This document shows, piece after piece, positions 48,610 through 57,702 of a stretch of DNA of 64,000 nucleotides. The stretch is taken from positions 3,472,001 to 3,536,000 of the forward strand of contig NZ_JQLH01000001.1 in assembly GCF_000744105.1 (NCBI RefSeq), read 5' to 3'. Source of the stretch: Maribacter forsetii DSM 18668 (lineage in GTDB: Bacteria > Bacteroidota > Bacteroidia > Flavobacteriales > Flavobacteriaceae). The notes beneath the pieces are model-generated. The model had not been told where the DNA came from. It saw only the letters and a list, made by a program, of their open reading frames with translations, and did not search any database. Numbering within the stretch: position 1 is the first letter of the stretch; each line of letters begins with the position of its first letter. The position numbers and the translations under genes are program-made.

Positions 48610-49485
48610 ATGTCTACAGTTTTAAAAGAAAATGTTGCTCCACCAAAAGGTAAACCGAAATGGCTAAGGGTAAAATTACCTACGGGTAAAAAATACACTC
48701 AGCTTAGGGGTTTGGTAGATAAGTATGACTTACATACTATTTGTACCAGCGGAAGTTGCCCTAATATGGGAGAATGCTGGGGAGAAGGTACAGCAACTTT
48801 TATGATATTAGGTAATGTATGCACCAGATCATGTGGTTTTTGCGGCGTTAAAACCGGAAGACCAGAGAACGTTGACTGGGCAGAACCTGAAAAAGTAGCT
48901 AGATCCATAAAAATTATGGGTATTAAACATGCTGTTATTACTTCTGTAGATAGAGATGACCTTAAAGATATGGGGTCTATCATTTGGGCAGAAACCGTAA
49001 AGGCCATACGCAGAATGAACCCAACTACTACTTTAGAGACTTTAATTCCCGATTTTCAAGGTATAGAAAAGCATTTAGATAGAATTGTTGCTGTTTCTCC
49101 TGAAGTTGTTTCTCACAACATGGAAACTGTTAAGAGACTAACTAGAGAAGTGCGTATACAAGCAAAATACGAACGTAGCCTTGAAGCCTTGAACTATTTG
49201 AAAAAACAAGGTATCAACAGAACCAAATCTGGTATTATGTTAGGTCTTGGTGAACATGAAGATGAAGTAATTACCACATTAGCAGATTTGCGTAATGCAG
49301 ATGTTGATGTTGTTACTATAGGACAGTACTTACAACCGTCAAAAAAACATCTTCCTGTTAAAGAGTTTATTACTCCTGAGCAGTTTAAGAAATATGAAGA
49401 TATAGGTCTTGAAATGGGCTTTAGACATGTTGAAAGTGGTGCCTTGGTAAGATCTTCTTATAAAGCACACAAGCATATTCTATAA
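48610..49485 (+). CDS. lipA: Lipoyl synthase
   Basis: 291-residue radical SAM enzyme that inserts two sulfur atoms into the octanoyl group on lipoate-dependent proteins. Both 4Fe-4S sites are present: CTSGSCPNMGEC (auxiliary cluster, C-x4-C-x5-C) and CTRSCGFC (radical SAM, C-x3-C-x2-C). The final R-S-S-Y (LVRSSY) is also conserved. It has its own promoter and is followed by a GAPDH gene. Confidence 0.96.
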   Translation: MSTVLKENVAPPKGKPKWLRVKLPTGKKYTQLRGLVDKYDLHTICTSGSCPNMGECWGEGTATFMILGNVCTRSCGFCGVKTGRPENVDWAEPEKVARSIKIMGIKHAVITSVDRDDLKDMGSIIWAETVKAIRRMNPTTTLETLIPDFQGIEKHLDRIVAVSPEVVSHNMETVKRLTREVRIQAKYERSLEALNYLKKQGINRTKSGIMLGLGEHEDEVITTLADLRNADVDVVTIGQYLQPSKKHLPVKEFITPEQFKKYEDIGLEMGFRHVESGALVRSSYKAHKHIL

Positions 49486-49586
49486 AATCTCAAGAACATA
49501 CTTCTTAGCTACAACGCTAATATAATTTGATAGTTCTAATTTAATTGGAATTATCTGTATTAACTGAACACATTCATCGGTAACCA

Positions 49587-50597
49587 ATGCAAAAACTAAA
49601 CATAGGCATTAATGGTTTTGGAAGAATAGGCAGAACCCTATTTCGCCTAATGCAAGCACATGAAAATTTAAATGTGGTTGCCATTAATGATTTGGCAGAC
49701 ACCCATACTCTTTCGCATCTGTTAAAATATGATAGTATTCACGGTACTTCTCCGCTCAACATCTCTCATGACGATAAGCACATTATCGTTAATGATAGAG
49801 CCATAGCACTTTATAACGAATCGCATCCGTCTAAAATAAATTGGTCATCTACGGCAGTTGACCTAGTTGTAGAATGTACCGGTAAATTTAAGGACCGAGA
49901 AACATTATCCTTTCATCTTAAAAATGGGGCCAAAAAAGTCATTTTGTCCGTACCGCCTACAGAAGATGATATTAAAATTATTGTCTTTGGCATTAATGAA
50001 AATACCTTGACCACATCTGACGATATTATATCCAACGCATCATGTACTACGAACAATGCTGCACCAATGATAAAAATAGTCAATGACCTATGTGGTATTG
50101 AGCAGGCGTATATTACAACGATACACTCGTATACTACAGATCAAAGTTTGCATGACCAACCGCATAGAGATTTAAGAAGGGCACGGGCAGCATCACAATC
50201 TATAGTACCTACTACAACTGGGGCAGCAAAAGCATTGACCAAAATATTTCCTGAATTAGCAGATACCATTGGTGGTTGTGGCATTAGAGTCCCTGTACCA
50301 AACGGCTCATTAACAGACATTACGCTCAATGTAAAAAGGGAAACAAGTATTGAGGAAATAAACTCTACTTTTGAAAAAGCGTCTAAAAACCAGTTTAAAA
50401 AGATAGTACATTATACTAACGACCCAATAGTTTCCATTGATATAAACAATAGTTGTTATTCTTGTACGTTTGATTCTTTGATGACCTCCGTAATAGGAAA
50501 AATGGTTAAAATTATTGGCTGGTATGATAACGAAACCGGTTATAGCAGTAGGATCATTGATTTGATTAATTTTATAAGTACTAAAAATTATATTTGA
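49587..50597 (+). CDS. gap: Glyceraldehyde-3-phosphate dehydrogenase, type I
   Basis: 336 residues. NAD-binding GINGFGRIGRTLFRL at the start, AINDLADT with Asp after Asn favouring NAD, the catalytic Cys in SNASCTTNN, HSYTTDQ and the R-A-R-A-A motif are present, and GWYDNETGYSSRI ends the protein. This looks like a divergent copy (long C-terminal half with many Ile/Asn), and most Bacteroidota have another gap elsewhere. Unusually, its stop codon overlaps the start of a hybrid histidine kinase (TTGA). Confidence 0.93.
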   Translation: MQKLNIGINGFGRIGRTLFRLMQAHENLNVVAINDLADTHTLSHLLKYDSIHGTSPLNISHDDKHIIVNDRAIALYNESHPSKINWSSTAVDLVVECTGKFKDRETLSFHLKNGAKKVILSVPPTEDDIKIIVFGINENTLTTSDDIISNASCTTNNAAPMIKIVNDLCGIEQAYITTIHSYTTDQSLHDQPHRDLRRARAASQSIVPTTTGAAKALTKIFPELADTIGGCGIRVPVPNGSLTDITLNVKRETSIEEINSTFEKASKNQFKKIVHYTNDPIVSIDINNSCYSCTFDSLMTSVIGKMVKIIGWYDNETGYSSRIIDLINFISTKNYI

Positions 50598-52813
50598 AGA
50601 TTTTATTTTTAAATAAAACGCTTAAATTTTTACTAGTCCCCATTCTAATTTTGGCGGCTACCACTGCCCTATACTCACAAAACCCGGTTCCACAGAAAGA
50701 TATACAGCCATATTTTGATCAAGCAAGAAAATTCAGAAATCAAGATAAAATTGACCTTGCCTTAGAAACACTGAATACAGCAGCAAATGAAGCCGAAAAA
50801 AGCGAAGATGTAAAAGGTCTCATAGATAGCCTTCATGAACTAGCATTACTTTATTTAAAAATAGATAAGGAAGGTGACACTGAATTTTATTGGGATCGCG
50901 CAAGTGTTCTGTTAAAAGACATTGAATATCCTTACGGTGATGGTATGCATAAATATATAGAGGCTATTCTTTTACATAGAAGTAACAGAAACTTTCAAGC
51001 TCTGTTTATGCTTAACGAAGCTAAACAACTGAATAACGACCGTAATTTTTACAATAACTTATTATTGACAGAAGCTAAAGTATATCTCAGTTTAGAGAAA
51101 TATGACAGTGCTACAAAAAATTTGAATTCACTTATTGTAAATACTGATCTTTACGAAAAGGAATACCTGACAACACAAGCCTACTTAACACTTGCTGAAT
51201 TAAATTTAAAAATCGATAATTTATCCGAAGCTGCTAAAAATGGGGAAAATGCATTGACCCTAGCTCTTGATAATGGATTTTTAGAAGACATCAAAAACTC
51301 AAACACCTTGTTATCTTCTGTTTATGAAAGACTGGGTTTATACCAAAAGTCTCTTGTAAATACCCAAAACCTGGTACAATTAAAAGATTCTATATTTAAT
51401 ATTGATAAAAATATTATTGAAGCCAAAACAGCTGATAAGATAAGAGATGATTATAAAACGGAAGAGATTGCACGCCAAGAAAAGAAAATAGAAGAACTTA
51501 CAGAATCTCAAAACAGGTCTGAACTTACGGCAATTTTAACCTCTGCATTTTTAATTATCATTTCATTACTAGCGGTTACATTATATAGAAATAATCAGAT
51601 AAAATTAAAAACCAACGATCTTTTACAGACCAAGAACAAAGAGCTACAAATTGCTCGTGATGGTGCCGTACAGGCAATGGAAGCAAAAACAAACTTTCTA
51701 TCTACGGTAAGTCATGAACTTAGAACTCCGCTATATGCGGTAACCGGACTTACCCATCTACTGCTAGAGGAAAACCCAGAAGAGCACCAAAAAGAACATT
51801 TAAAGGCATTAAAATTCTCTGGTGACTATCTTCTTAATTTTATTAATGACATTCTACACATCAACAAAATTGATGCGAATAAATTAGAACCCCTTAATAT
51901 GGAGTTCAACCTTAATAAGGTCATTAATGAAGTTATCAATTCTCTTGGTCAAAGTGCTAAGTCCAATAAAACAAACCTGATTCTAGAATACGATTCAGAT
52001 ATACCAAATAGCTTATTGAGCGATCCATTAAAGCTCTCTCAAATTTTCATGAACTTAATTGGTAATTCTATCAAATTTACCAAAGGCGGCCAGGTAAAGG
52101 TGATTGCAAAATTATTGAACAAAGTTGAAGATGATATCACCATCTATTTTGAAGTTAAGGATAATGGTATCGGTATCTCAAAAGAGAAGCAAAAAAGTAT
52201 TTTTGAAGGTTTTGAACAAGGTTCCATTCAAATAAACAGAGAGTATGGTGGTACCGGTTTAGGTCTTACTATTGTTAAAAGTTTATTGAGCTTATTTGAA
52301 AGTAAAATTGAGCTTGAGAGTGAATTGGGCGAGGGAAGCTCTTTCTTCTTTGAAGTTAAAATGAAGAGTCTTGAAAGTGAATCAGAAGATGTATCATTTG
52401 AAATTACGCCTAAAGATTACGACTTTAAAGGACTACACTTGTTAATTGTTGAAGACAATAAAATTAACCAAGTCATCACCAAAAAAATGCTCTCTAAGCG
52501 AGATATGACCAGCGACATAGCCAATAACGGTCATGAGGCAGTAACAGCCGCTCAAGAAAATGTATACGATGCCATACTGATGGATATTCATATGCCAGGT
52601 ATTAGTGGTGAAGAAGCTACAATACAAATTAGAAAGTTCAATCAAGACACACCTATAATTGCATTAACGGCTATTTCTTTAGATGATAGCTTAGAAAGTT
52701 TTTATGCCGCAGGTTGTGATGATGTGGTTACTAAACCTTTTAAACCAGATGTTTTTTACCAAAAGATAGGTGAGAATATTTTTGATAAAAGAGCTAAGAA
52801 ATCGTTGTCATAA
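50594..52813 (+). CDS. Hybrid sensor histidine kinase with TPR-type sensor and receiver domain
   Basis: 739 residues starting at TTG (50594), whose last two bases overlap the gap stop codon (TTGA). A signal peptide (about 1-28) and an extracytoplasmic region with helical TPR-like repeats (about 35-290) lead to a transmembrane helix (about 314-332). Then HisKA with His374 in FLSTVSHELRTPLYAV, HATPase_c (DNGIGISKEKQ, GGTGLGLTI) and a C-terminal receiver with Asp664 in AILMDIHMPGISG. This is a one-protein phosphorelay start; the output protein is not nearby. It overlaps the convergent lpxK by 20 bases. Confidence 0.9.
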   Translation: MKILFLNKTLKFLLVPILILAATTALYSQNPVPQKDIQPYFDQARKFRNQDKIDLALETLNTAANEAEKSEDVKGLIDSLHELALLYLKIDKEGDTEFYWDRASVLLKDIEYPYGDGMHKYIEAILLHRSNRNFQALFMLNEAKQLNNDRNFYNNLLLTEAKVYLSLEKYDSATKNLNSLIVNTDLYEKEYLTTQAYLTLAELNLKIDNLSEAAKNGENALTLALDNGFLEDIKNSNTLLSSVYERLGLYQKSLVNTQNLVQLKDSIFNIDKNIIEAKTADKIRDDYKTEEIARQEKKIEELTESQNRSELTAILTSAFLIIISLLAVTLYRNNQIKLKTNDLLQTKNKELQIARDGAVQAMEAKTNFLSTVSHELRTPLYAVTGLTHLLLEENPEEHQKEHLKALKFSGDYLLNFINDILHINKIDANKLEPLNMEFNLNKVINEVINSLGQSAKSNKTNLILEYDSDIPNSLLSDPLKLSQIFMNLIGNSIKFTKGGQVKVIAKLLNKVEDDITIYFEVKDNGIGISKEKQKSIFEGFEQGSIQINREYGGTGLGLTIVKSLLSLFESKIELESELGEGSSFFFEVKMKSLESESEDVSFEITPKDYDFKGLHLLIVEDNKINQVITKKMLSKRDMTSDIANNGHEAVTAAQENVYDAILMDIHMPGISGEEATIQIRKFNQDTPIIALTAISLDDSLESFYAAGCDDVVTKPFKPDVFYQKIGENIFDKRAKKSLS

Positions 52814-53795
52814 ATTTTAATAATTCCTTCTTCATGAGTTCGCGGGTATTATCAAAAAACTCATGTTTTACTTCTATATAACTTAAGTTCGCTAGCTTAG
52901 TTTCTAGACGTACAAAATCCTTTTCTGTAGTAAGAATACATTCTTTTTCTTTTAAAACATCAATTTCTTGATCAGTAAAGAAATGGTGATCCTTGTATTT
53001 TAAATGCTCAAACGTAATTCCTTCCGAATTTAAAAATTTTACTAACGGAGCAGGATTGGCAATACCGGTTACCAAAGTCACATTTTTTCCTTTCAGCGTA
53101 TCTAAAGTCAAGATATCACCCTTTAGTTCTTTATTATAAGACAAATAACTGAACAATACTTTTTGATGGGGTTTAGGATGTATACTTTCCTTAATCTTGT
53201 TTTTTTCTGATGGCGACAAGTTAGCAGGGCATTTAGTCACTACAATTAAATCTGCCCTACCCGCCTCTCTTTTAGAATCTCTTAAATCTCCCGTAGGCAG
53301 ATACCAATCTTTAGTATATATATTATCATAGGAAGTCAACAAAATTGAATACCCAGCTTTTACTTTTCTATGTTGAAAAGCATCATCTAGCAGAATAACA
53401 TCTGGACTAATCAATTTTTCCAACTGACTGATTCCGTTTCTTCTATCCTCATCAACGGCAACAGTAATTTTAGGGAATTTGCTTTTTATCTGAAATGGTT
53501 CATCACCCATTTCTTCAACAGTGGTTTGTTCATTTGATAGCAAAAAACCTTCTGACTTCCTTTTATAGCCTCTACTTAAAATAGCTACATTATAATTCTC
53601 AGAAAGCTCCCGTATCAATAGCTCGATCATTGGTGTCTTACCCGTACCACCAACACTTAGGTTACCTACACAAATAGTTTTTACGGCAAATGATCGAGAA
53701 GAGAAAATACCCATATCATACAAGCGATTTCTAAGAAAGACAATCAGTCCGTAAATTAATGAAATAGGAAAAAGAAGTTTTCGTAACACCTGCAT
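52794..53795 (-). CDS. lpxK: Tetraacyldisaccharide 4'-kinase
   Basis: 333 residues, lipid A synthesis in the inner membrane. Walker A is VGGTGKTPMI (about 47-56), preceded by a hydrophobic N-terminal helix; LLDDAFQHRKVKAGY and CILTTEKDFVRL are typical blocks. It confirms a Gram-negative outer membrane. Its 3' end overlaps the hybrid kinase by 20 bases; it is divergent from the Nif3-like gene with 50 bases between starts. Confidence 0.94.
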   Translation of the reverse strand: MQVLRKLLFPISLIYGLIVFLRNRLYDMGIFSSRSFAVKTICVGNLSVGGTGKTPMIELLIRELSENYNVAILSRGYKRKSEGFLLSNEQTTVEEMGDEPFQIKSKFPKITVAVDEDRRNGISQLEKLISPDVILLDDAFQHRKVKAGYSILLTSYDNIYTKDWYLPTGDLRDSKREAGRADLIVVTKCPANLSPSEKNKIKESIHPKPHQKVLFSYLSYNKELKGDILTLDTLKGKNVTLVTGIANPAPLVKFLNSEGITFEHLKYKDHHFFTDQEIDVLKEKECILTTEKDFVRLETKLANLSYIEVKHEFFDNTRELMKKELLKFMTTIS

Positions 53796-53816
53796 TAGAA
53801 CGAAATTATAATAATT

Positions 53817-53824
53817 TATCTTTG
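53817..53824 (+). promoter_or_regulatory. -7 promoter element of the Nif3-like gene
   Basis: TATCTTTG fits TAnnTTTG. It overlaps an in-frame TTG (53822) that would start a longer protein, which argues for the ATG at 53846 as the true start. Confidence 0.6.
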
Positions 53825-53845
53825 AATATCTTATTTTCTTATAAA

Positions 53846-54940
53846 ATGACCGTAAAAGACATCACCCTAATATTAGAAGAATTTGCCCCACTAACTTATG
53901 CCGAAGATTTTGACAACGTAGGTTTACTAGTTGGCAACGCTTCCAATGAAGTAAGCGGAGTATTAGTTACATTAGACACTTTAGAAAATGTGGTAGAAGA
54001 AGCCATTGCTAAAAAGTGTAACATGATCGTTAGCTTTCACCCAATTATTTTTGGTGGGTTGAAGAAAATAACGGGGAAAAATTACGTGGAGCGTGTAGTT
54101 ATCAAAGCAATCAAAAACGATATTGCCATCTATTCTAACCACACGGCACTTGACAATGCAAAAGAAGGCGTAAACGCAAAAATTTGCGAAGTACTTGGAC
54201 TTTCTAATACCAAAATACTACTTCCTCAAAACAATACGATTAAAAAATTGACCACCTATATCCCTAAAGATAATTTAGAAGAGGTAAAAAATGCCCTGTT
54301 CAAAGCTGGTGCAGGTAACATAGGAAACTATTCTGACTGTAGTTTCACTATTGAAGGTAATGGTACTTATAAAGCAAATGAAGGTGCCAACCCAACAAAA
54401 GGAAGTATTGGTACCACGCATACTGAAAGTGAAATAATGTTTACGTGTGTTTTTGGCAAGAATGAAGAATCTGCTGTCATCAAAGCATTATTATCATCTC
54501 ACCCGTACGAAGAGGTGGCTTATGACATACAAACTATAGAAAACACCAACCAACATATTGGTATGGGCATGATAGGTGAATTGAAGAAAGAGGTTACGGA
54601 AACCGAATTTCTTGAACATTTAAAACTTAAAATGAACGCCAAATTGGTACGTCATTCCAATTTTTTAAATAAACCGATTAAAAAAGTAGCAGTACTGGGA
54701 GGAAGTGGTTCTTTTGCCATTAGTGCTGCCAAAGCGGCCGGAGCAGACGTATTTGTTACTGCAGACCTTAAATATCACCAATTTTACGAGGCTGAAAACC
54801 AAATAGTTTTGGCAGATATAGGACACTTTGAAACTGAGCAGTTTACAAAAAACCTTTTAGTTGATTATCTTACGAAAAAAATTCCTAATTTTGCAATCCA
54901 TTTATCGGAAAGTATAACAAATCCCATCAATTATTTTTAA
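53846..54940 (+). CDS. Nif3-like dinuclear metal centre protein
   Basis: 364 residues. Metal-binding motifs: SFHPIIFGGLKKI, SNHTALDNAKEGVN and the C-terminal DIGHFETEQF. The central insert (about 130-230) is the usual PII-like NIF3 domain. Ring-shaped hexamers bind two metal ions; the reaction is not settled for the family. It starts after a promoter between it and divergent lpxK, and the following gene starts one base after its stop. The pair Nif3/zinc-ribbon protein is common in bacteria. Confidence 0.93.
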   Translation: MTVKDITLILEEFAPLTYAEDFDNVGLLVGNASNEVSGVLVTLDTLENVVEEAIAKKCNMIVSFHPIIFGGLKKITGKNYVERVVIKAIKNDIAIYSNHTALDNAKEGVNAKICEVLGLSNTKILLPQNNTIKKLTTYIPKDNLEEVKNALFKAGAGNIGNYSDCSFTIEGNGTYKANEGANPTKGSIGTTHTESEIMFTCVFGKNEESAVIKALLSSHPYEEVAYDIQTIENTNQHIGMGMIGELKKEVTETEFLEHLKLKMNAKLVRHSNFLNKPIKKVAVLGGSGSFAISAAKAAGADVFVTADLKYHQFYEAENQIVLADIGHFETEQFTKNLLVDYLTKKIPNFAIHLSESITNPINYF

Positions 54941-54941
54941 T

Positions 54942-55721
54942 ATGGCAAAAAAAGAAGATTCGTCTGTAGAAGCAAAGTTAAGAGCATTATATGATTTGCA
55001 ATTAATTGATTCTAGGGTTGATGAAATAAGGAACGTTCGTGGTGAACTTCCTTTAGAAGTAGAAGACTTGGAAGATGAAGTCCTTGGCCTAAAAACGAGA
55101 ATGGATAAACTTAAAACTGATTTAGAGAATATCAATTTCGAAATCGGTGCTAAGAAGAACCTTATTGAAGAAGCAAAGACTTTAATTAAAAAATACGGCG
55201 AGCAACAAAAGAATGTTCGTAACAGTAGAGAATTTAATTCTATCAGTAAAGAATTGGAATTTCAAGAATTGGAAATTCAATTAGCTGAAAAGAACATTAA
55301 AGAATTCAAAGCTCAAATAGATCAGAAGAAATCTGTTATTTCTGAAACTAAAGAACGTTTATCTGAACGTGAGGCTCACCTTAAGCACAAGAAAAGCGAA
55401 TTAAACGCTATTCTTGCTGAAACTGAGAAAGAAGAAAAAGCGCTGTTAGAAGAGTCTATTAAATTTCAAGATAAAATTGAAGAGCGTTTGGTAAAGGCAT
55501 ATGCACGTATTCGTAACAATGTTAAGAATGGTTTAGCTGTTGTGCCAATTGAAAGAGGTGCTTCTGGTGGTTCTTTCTTTACTATTCCACCTCAGGTACA
55601 AGTTGAGATTGCTTCAAGAAAGAAGATTATTACTGATGAGCATAGTGGTCGTATTTTAGTTGATCCTACCCTTGCTGAAGAGGAAAGTGAAAAAATGCAA
55701 AAAATGTTCGCTAAATTATAA
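54942..55721 (+). CDS. Coiled-coil protein with zinc-ribbon-type C-terminus lacking cysteines (CdsZ/zf-RING_7-like)
   Basis: 259 residues. Residues 20-180 form a long charged coiled coil (for example EVEDLEDEVLGLKTRMDKLK). The C-terminus matches the zf-RING_7 ribbon in outline (IPPQVQVEIASRKKII, then HSGRILV), but the metal positions are Ser208/Ser211 in GASGGSF and Asp232/Ser235 in DEHSG, where the family has C-x-x-C twice. The ribbon therefore probably cannot bind zinc. It follows the Nif3-like gene by one base, as zinc-containing members also do, so the partner function may be kept. A terminator follows. Confidence 0.88.
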   Translation: MAKKEDSSVEAKLRALYDLQLIDSRVDEIRNVRGELPLEVEDLEDEVLGLKTRMDKLKTDLENINFEIGAKKNLIEEAKTLIKKYGEQQKNVRNSREFNSISKELEFQELEIQLAEKNIKEFKAQIDQKKSVISETKERLSEREAHLKHKKSELNAILAETEKEEKALLEESIKFQDKIEERLVKAYARIRNNVKNGLAVVPIERGASGGSFFTIPPQVQVEIASRKKIITDEHSGRILVDPTLAEEESEKMQKMFAKL

Positions 55722-55745
55722 TAGCAAACATCTAACATATATTAA

Positions 55746-55776
55746 AAAAGCCATCTTTAAAAGATGGCTTTTTTTG
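55746..55776 (+). terminator. Terminator of the Nif3-like operon
   Basis: A 12-base stem AAAAGCCATCTT (55746-55757) and complement (55761-55772) with loop TAA, then a T-run to 55775. Confidence 0.92.
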
Positions 55777-55785
55777 TTTAAATTC

Positions 55786-56205
55786 ATGACTATGAAATCT
55801 TTAAAAATCCTTTTAATTTTTATAATGATGTATAGTCTTAATATAGAAGCTCAAGATTTATCGGACTACAAATGGAAAAATAGAATAGTTATTCTTTACG
55901 AAACTGAAAATAATATTGCCGAAGTAAAATCTGCCTTAGAAACTATTGAAAGTAATGCTTCAAAAATTAATGAAAGGGATATTATTGTTTTCAACTATAA
56001 AGACAGTGTATTATATACTACGGAAGGTAAAGCTACAGAAATTAAAAAATCCAGCACGTTACCAAAATCCTATAATGGCTATATATTAATTGGAAAAGAT
56101 GGTGGCATTAAAGCCAAAAGCCCCTACCCTTTTAAAATACAACAGCTTATTGACTTAATTGACAGTATGCCCATGCGCAGAAGTGAAATGAAGTCCAATA
56201 AATAA
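55786..56205 (+). CDS. DUF4174 secreted protein
   Basis: About 139 residues. After a signal peptide (MKSLKILLIFIMMYSLNIEAQ) the mature part begins LSDYKWKNRIVILYETENN and ends YNGYILIGKDGGIKAKSPYPF-type sequence, the DUF4174 pattern with a thioredoxin-like fold but no visible CxxC. Start at 55786 or 55792; the frame is open upstream but passes through the terminator. Function unknown. Convergent with kmo, which ends at the adjacent base. Confidence 0.82.
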   Translation: MTMKSLKILLIFIMMYSLNIEAQDLSDYKWKNRIVILYETENNIAEVKSALETIESNASKINERDIIVFNYKDSVLYTTEGKATEIKKSSTLPKSYNGYILIGKDGGIKAKSPYPFKIQQLIDLIDSMPMRRSEMKSNK

Positions 56206-57549
56206 TTACCCCAGTAATTTGAGCATTAGCTCTTCTACCTCCTTACTATCCCATTTTTCATCTATTCCTGGTGTGCTCATGACTTTTTTCATAATCTCTT
56301 CCTGAGCATCTCCTTCTGCCAGTGCTTCTGCATAGGGTCTATTTGAAAATGTCACCCTACTATAGGCTGGCACCCATTTTTCTGGATGTTTTGCCGCAAA
56401 GTGTTTTTCAATTTTCTTTTGTAACAAGAAATTGCTATCTGCAGTTTTACTGCTCATTTCTACAAAGTTGCGATAGCTTAGCTCTGCAATAGCATCAGCG
56501 TTTGGCTTGCGCCTTTCTTGATATATCTCAAAAATACGCTGCCAGTCATCACCTAACTCCTGTATAATCTGATTTAAGACATAAATATCCTCAAACCCAG
56601 CATTCATGCCTTGACCATAAAAAGGCACTACAGCATGCGCAGAATCACCCACAAGGGCAACTTTATCCCAATAGGTCCACGGGTAGCACTTCATGGTAAC
56701 CATGGCACTGGTAGGGTTCTTAAAAAAGTCTCCGGTTAAATTTTCTATATCATCCATTACGTTAGGGAAGTACGTATTGAAAAAATGTACCGCATCCTTT
56801 TTTGTCTTCAGACTATCAAAAGAAACATCACCCTCAAATGGCATAAATAAAGTACAGGTAAAACTGCCATCTAAGTTTGGCATTGCTATAAACATAAACT
56901 TACCGCGTGGCCAAATATGAAATGAGTGCTTATCTAATTTATGTGAACCATCCGCATTTGCAGGTATGGTCAATTCTTTATATCCTACATCAATAAAATC
57001 TTGCGAATAGTCAAATCTACTTCGCCTTTGCATTTTATGACGTACTCTTGAAAAAGCACCGTCGCATCCAAATACCAAATCGAAAGGGTATTCTATCCAC
57101 TCCCCTTTTTCGCTTTCTCCCGTATAAACTTTTGCTTCGGGCAAATTAATATCCCAGACCTTTTCCTCAAAACGAAATTCTACTCCGTTCTTTTCAGCAA
57201 GATCAATCATGCGTCTATTAAGCACACCACGCGATATAGACCAAATAGCCTCACCGTCTTTGCCATATTTTTGAAAATACTGCTCTTTTCCAATGACGTG
57301 CATCGCCCTTTTATCTAAGGGTATGGCTATTTCCTTAATCTCTTCTTCTATGCCAACCGCCTTCAAGGCGTTCCAACCTCTATTACTCATTGCAAGGTTG
57401 ATGGATCGTCCAGAAAATTCAACATTTCTAATATCTGGTCTGCGATCAAAAACGGTAATTTGATGTCCGTACCTCTTAAGGTAAATGGCTAGCAAGGATC
57501 CTACTAAGCCTGAGCCAATAATGGCAATATTCTTTTTTTCTTGCGTCAT
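56206..57549 (-). CDS. kmo: Kynurenine 3-monooxygenase
   Basis: 447-residue FAD-dependent monooxygenase that hydroxylates kynurenine using NADPH and oxygen in tryptophan degradation. Rossmann motif IIGSGLVGSLLAIYLKR at about 9-25, FDRRPDIR, the DG motif FGCDGAFSRVRHKMQ, and the second FAD motif VALVGDSAHAVVPFYGQGMNAGFED are conserved. The C-terminal region with R-P-Y-A is typical of KMO. No other kynurenine pathway gene is near, and it is a single gene. The motif set favours KMO over related hydroxylases. Confidence 0.9.
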   Translation of the reverse strand: MTQEKKNIAIIGSGLVGSLLAIYLKRYGHQITVFDRRPDIRNVEFSGRSINLAMSNRGWNALKAVGIEEEIKEIAIPLDKRAMHVIGKEQYFQKYGKDGEAIWSISRGVLNRRMIDLAEKNGVEFRFEEKVWDINLPEAKVYTGESEKGEWIEYPFDLVFGCDGAFSRVRHKMQRRSRFDYSQDFIDVGYKELTIPANADGSHKLDKHSFHIWPRGKFMFIAMPNLDGSFTCTLFMPFEGDVSFDSLKTKKDAVHFFNTYFPNVMDDIENLTGDFFKNPTSAMVTMKCYPWTYWDKVALVGDSAHAVVPFYGQGMNAGFEDIYVLNQIIQELGDDWQRIFEIYQERRKPNADAIAELSYRNFVEMSSKTADSNFLLQKKIEKHFAAKHPEKWVPAYSRVTFSNRPYAEALAEGDAQEEIMKKVMSTPGIDEKWDSKEVEELMLKLLG

Positions 57550-57676
57550 GTATATGGCTTTAAGCCAACATTAATTCAATGTTAAAAATAGGAAATTATA
57601 CCCTCATTTCTTGTATAAACAGATAAACTAAGCAAATCATTTACCTTATTGAGTCCATATCTGTTTAATTTTTAAT

Positions 57677-57684
57677 TATTTTTG
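57677..57684 (+). promoter_or_regulatory. -7 promoter element of the flavin reductase-photolyase operon
   Basis: TATTTTTG fits TAnnTTTG. A possible -33 TTG lies at 57649-57651, with a spacing of 25 bases, longer than ideal. It includes a TTG (57682) that would be an earlier protein start, so the start at 57703 is preferred. Confidence 0.55.
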
Positions 57685-57702
57685 TTAAACAAAATTTACA
57701 AT

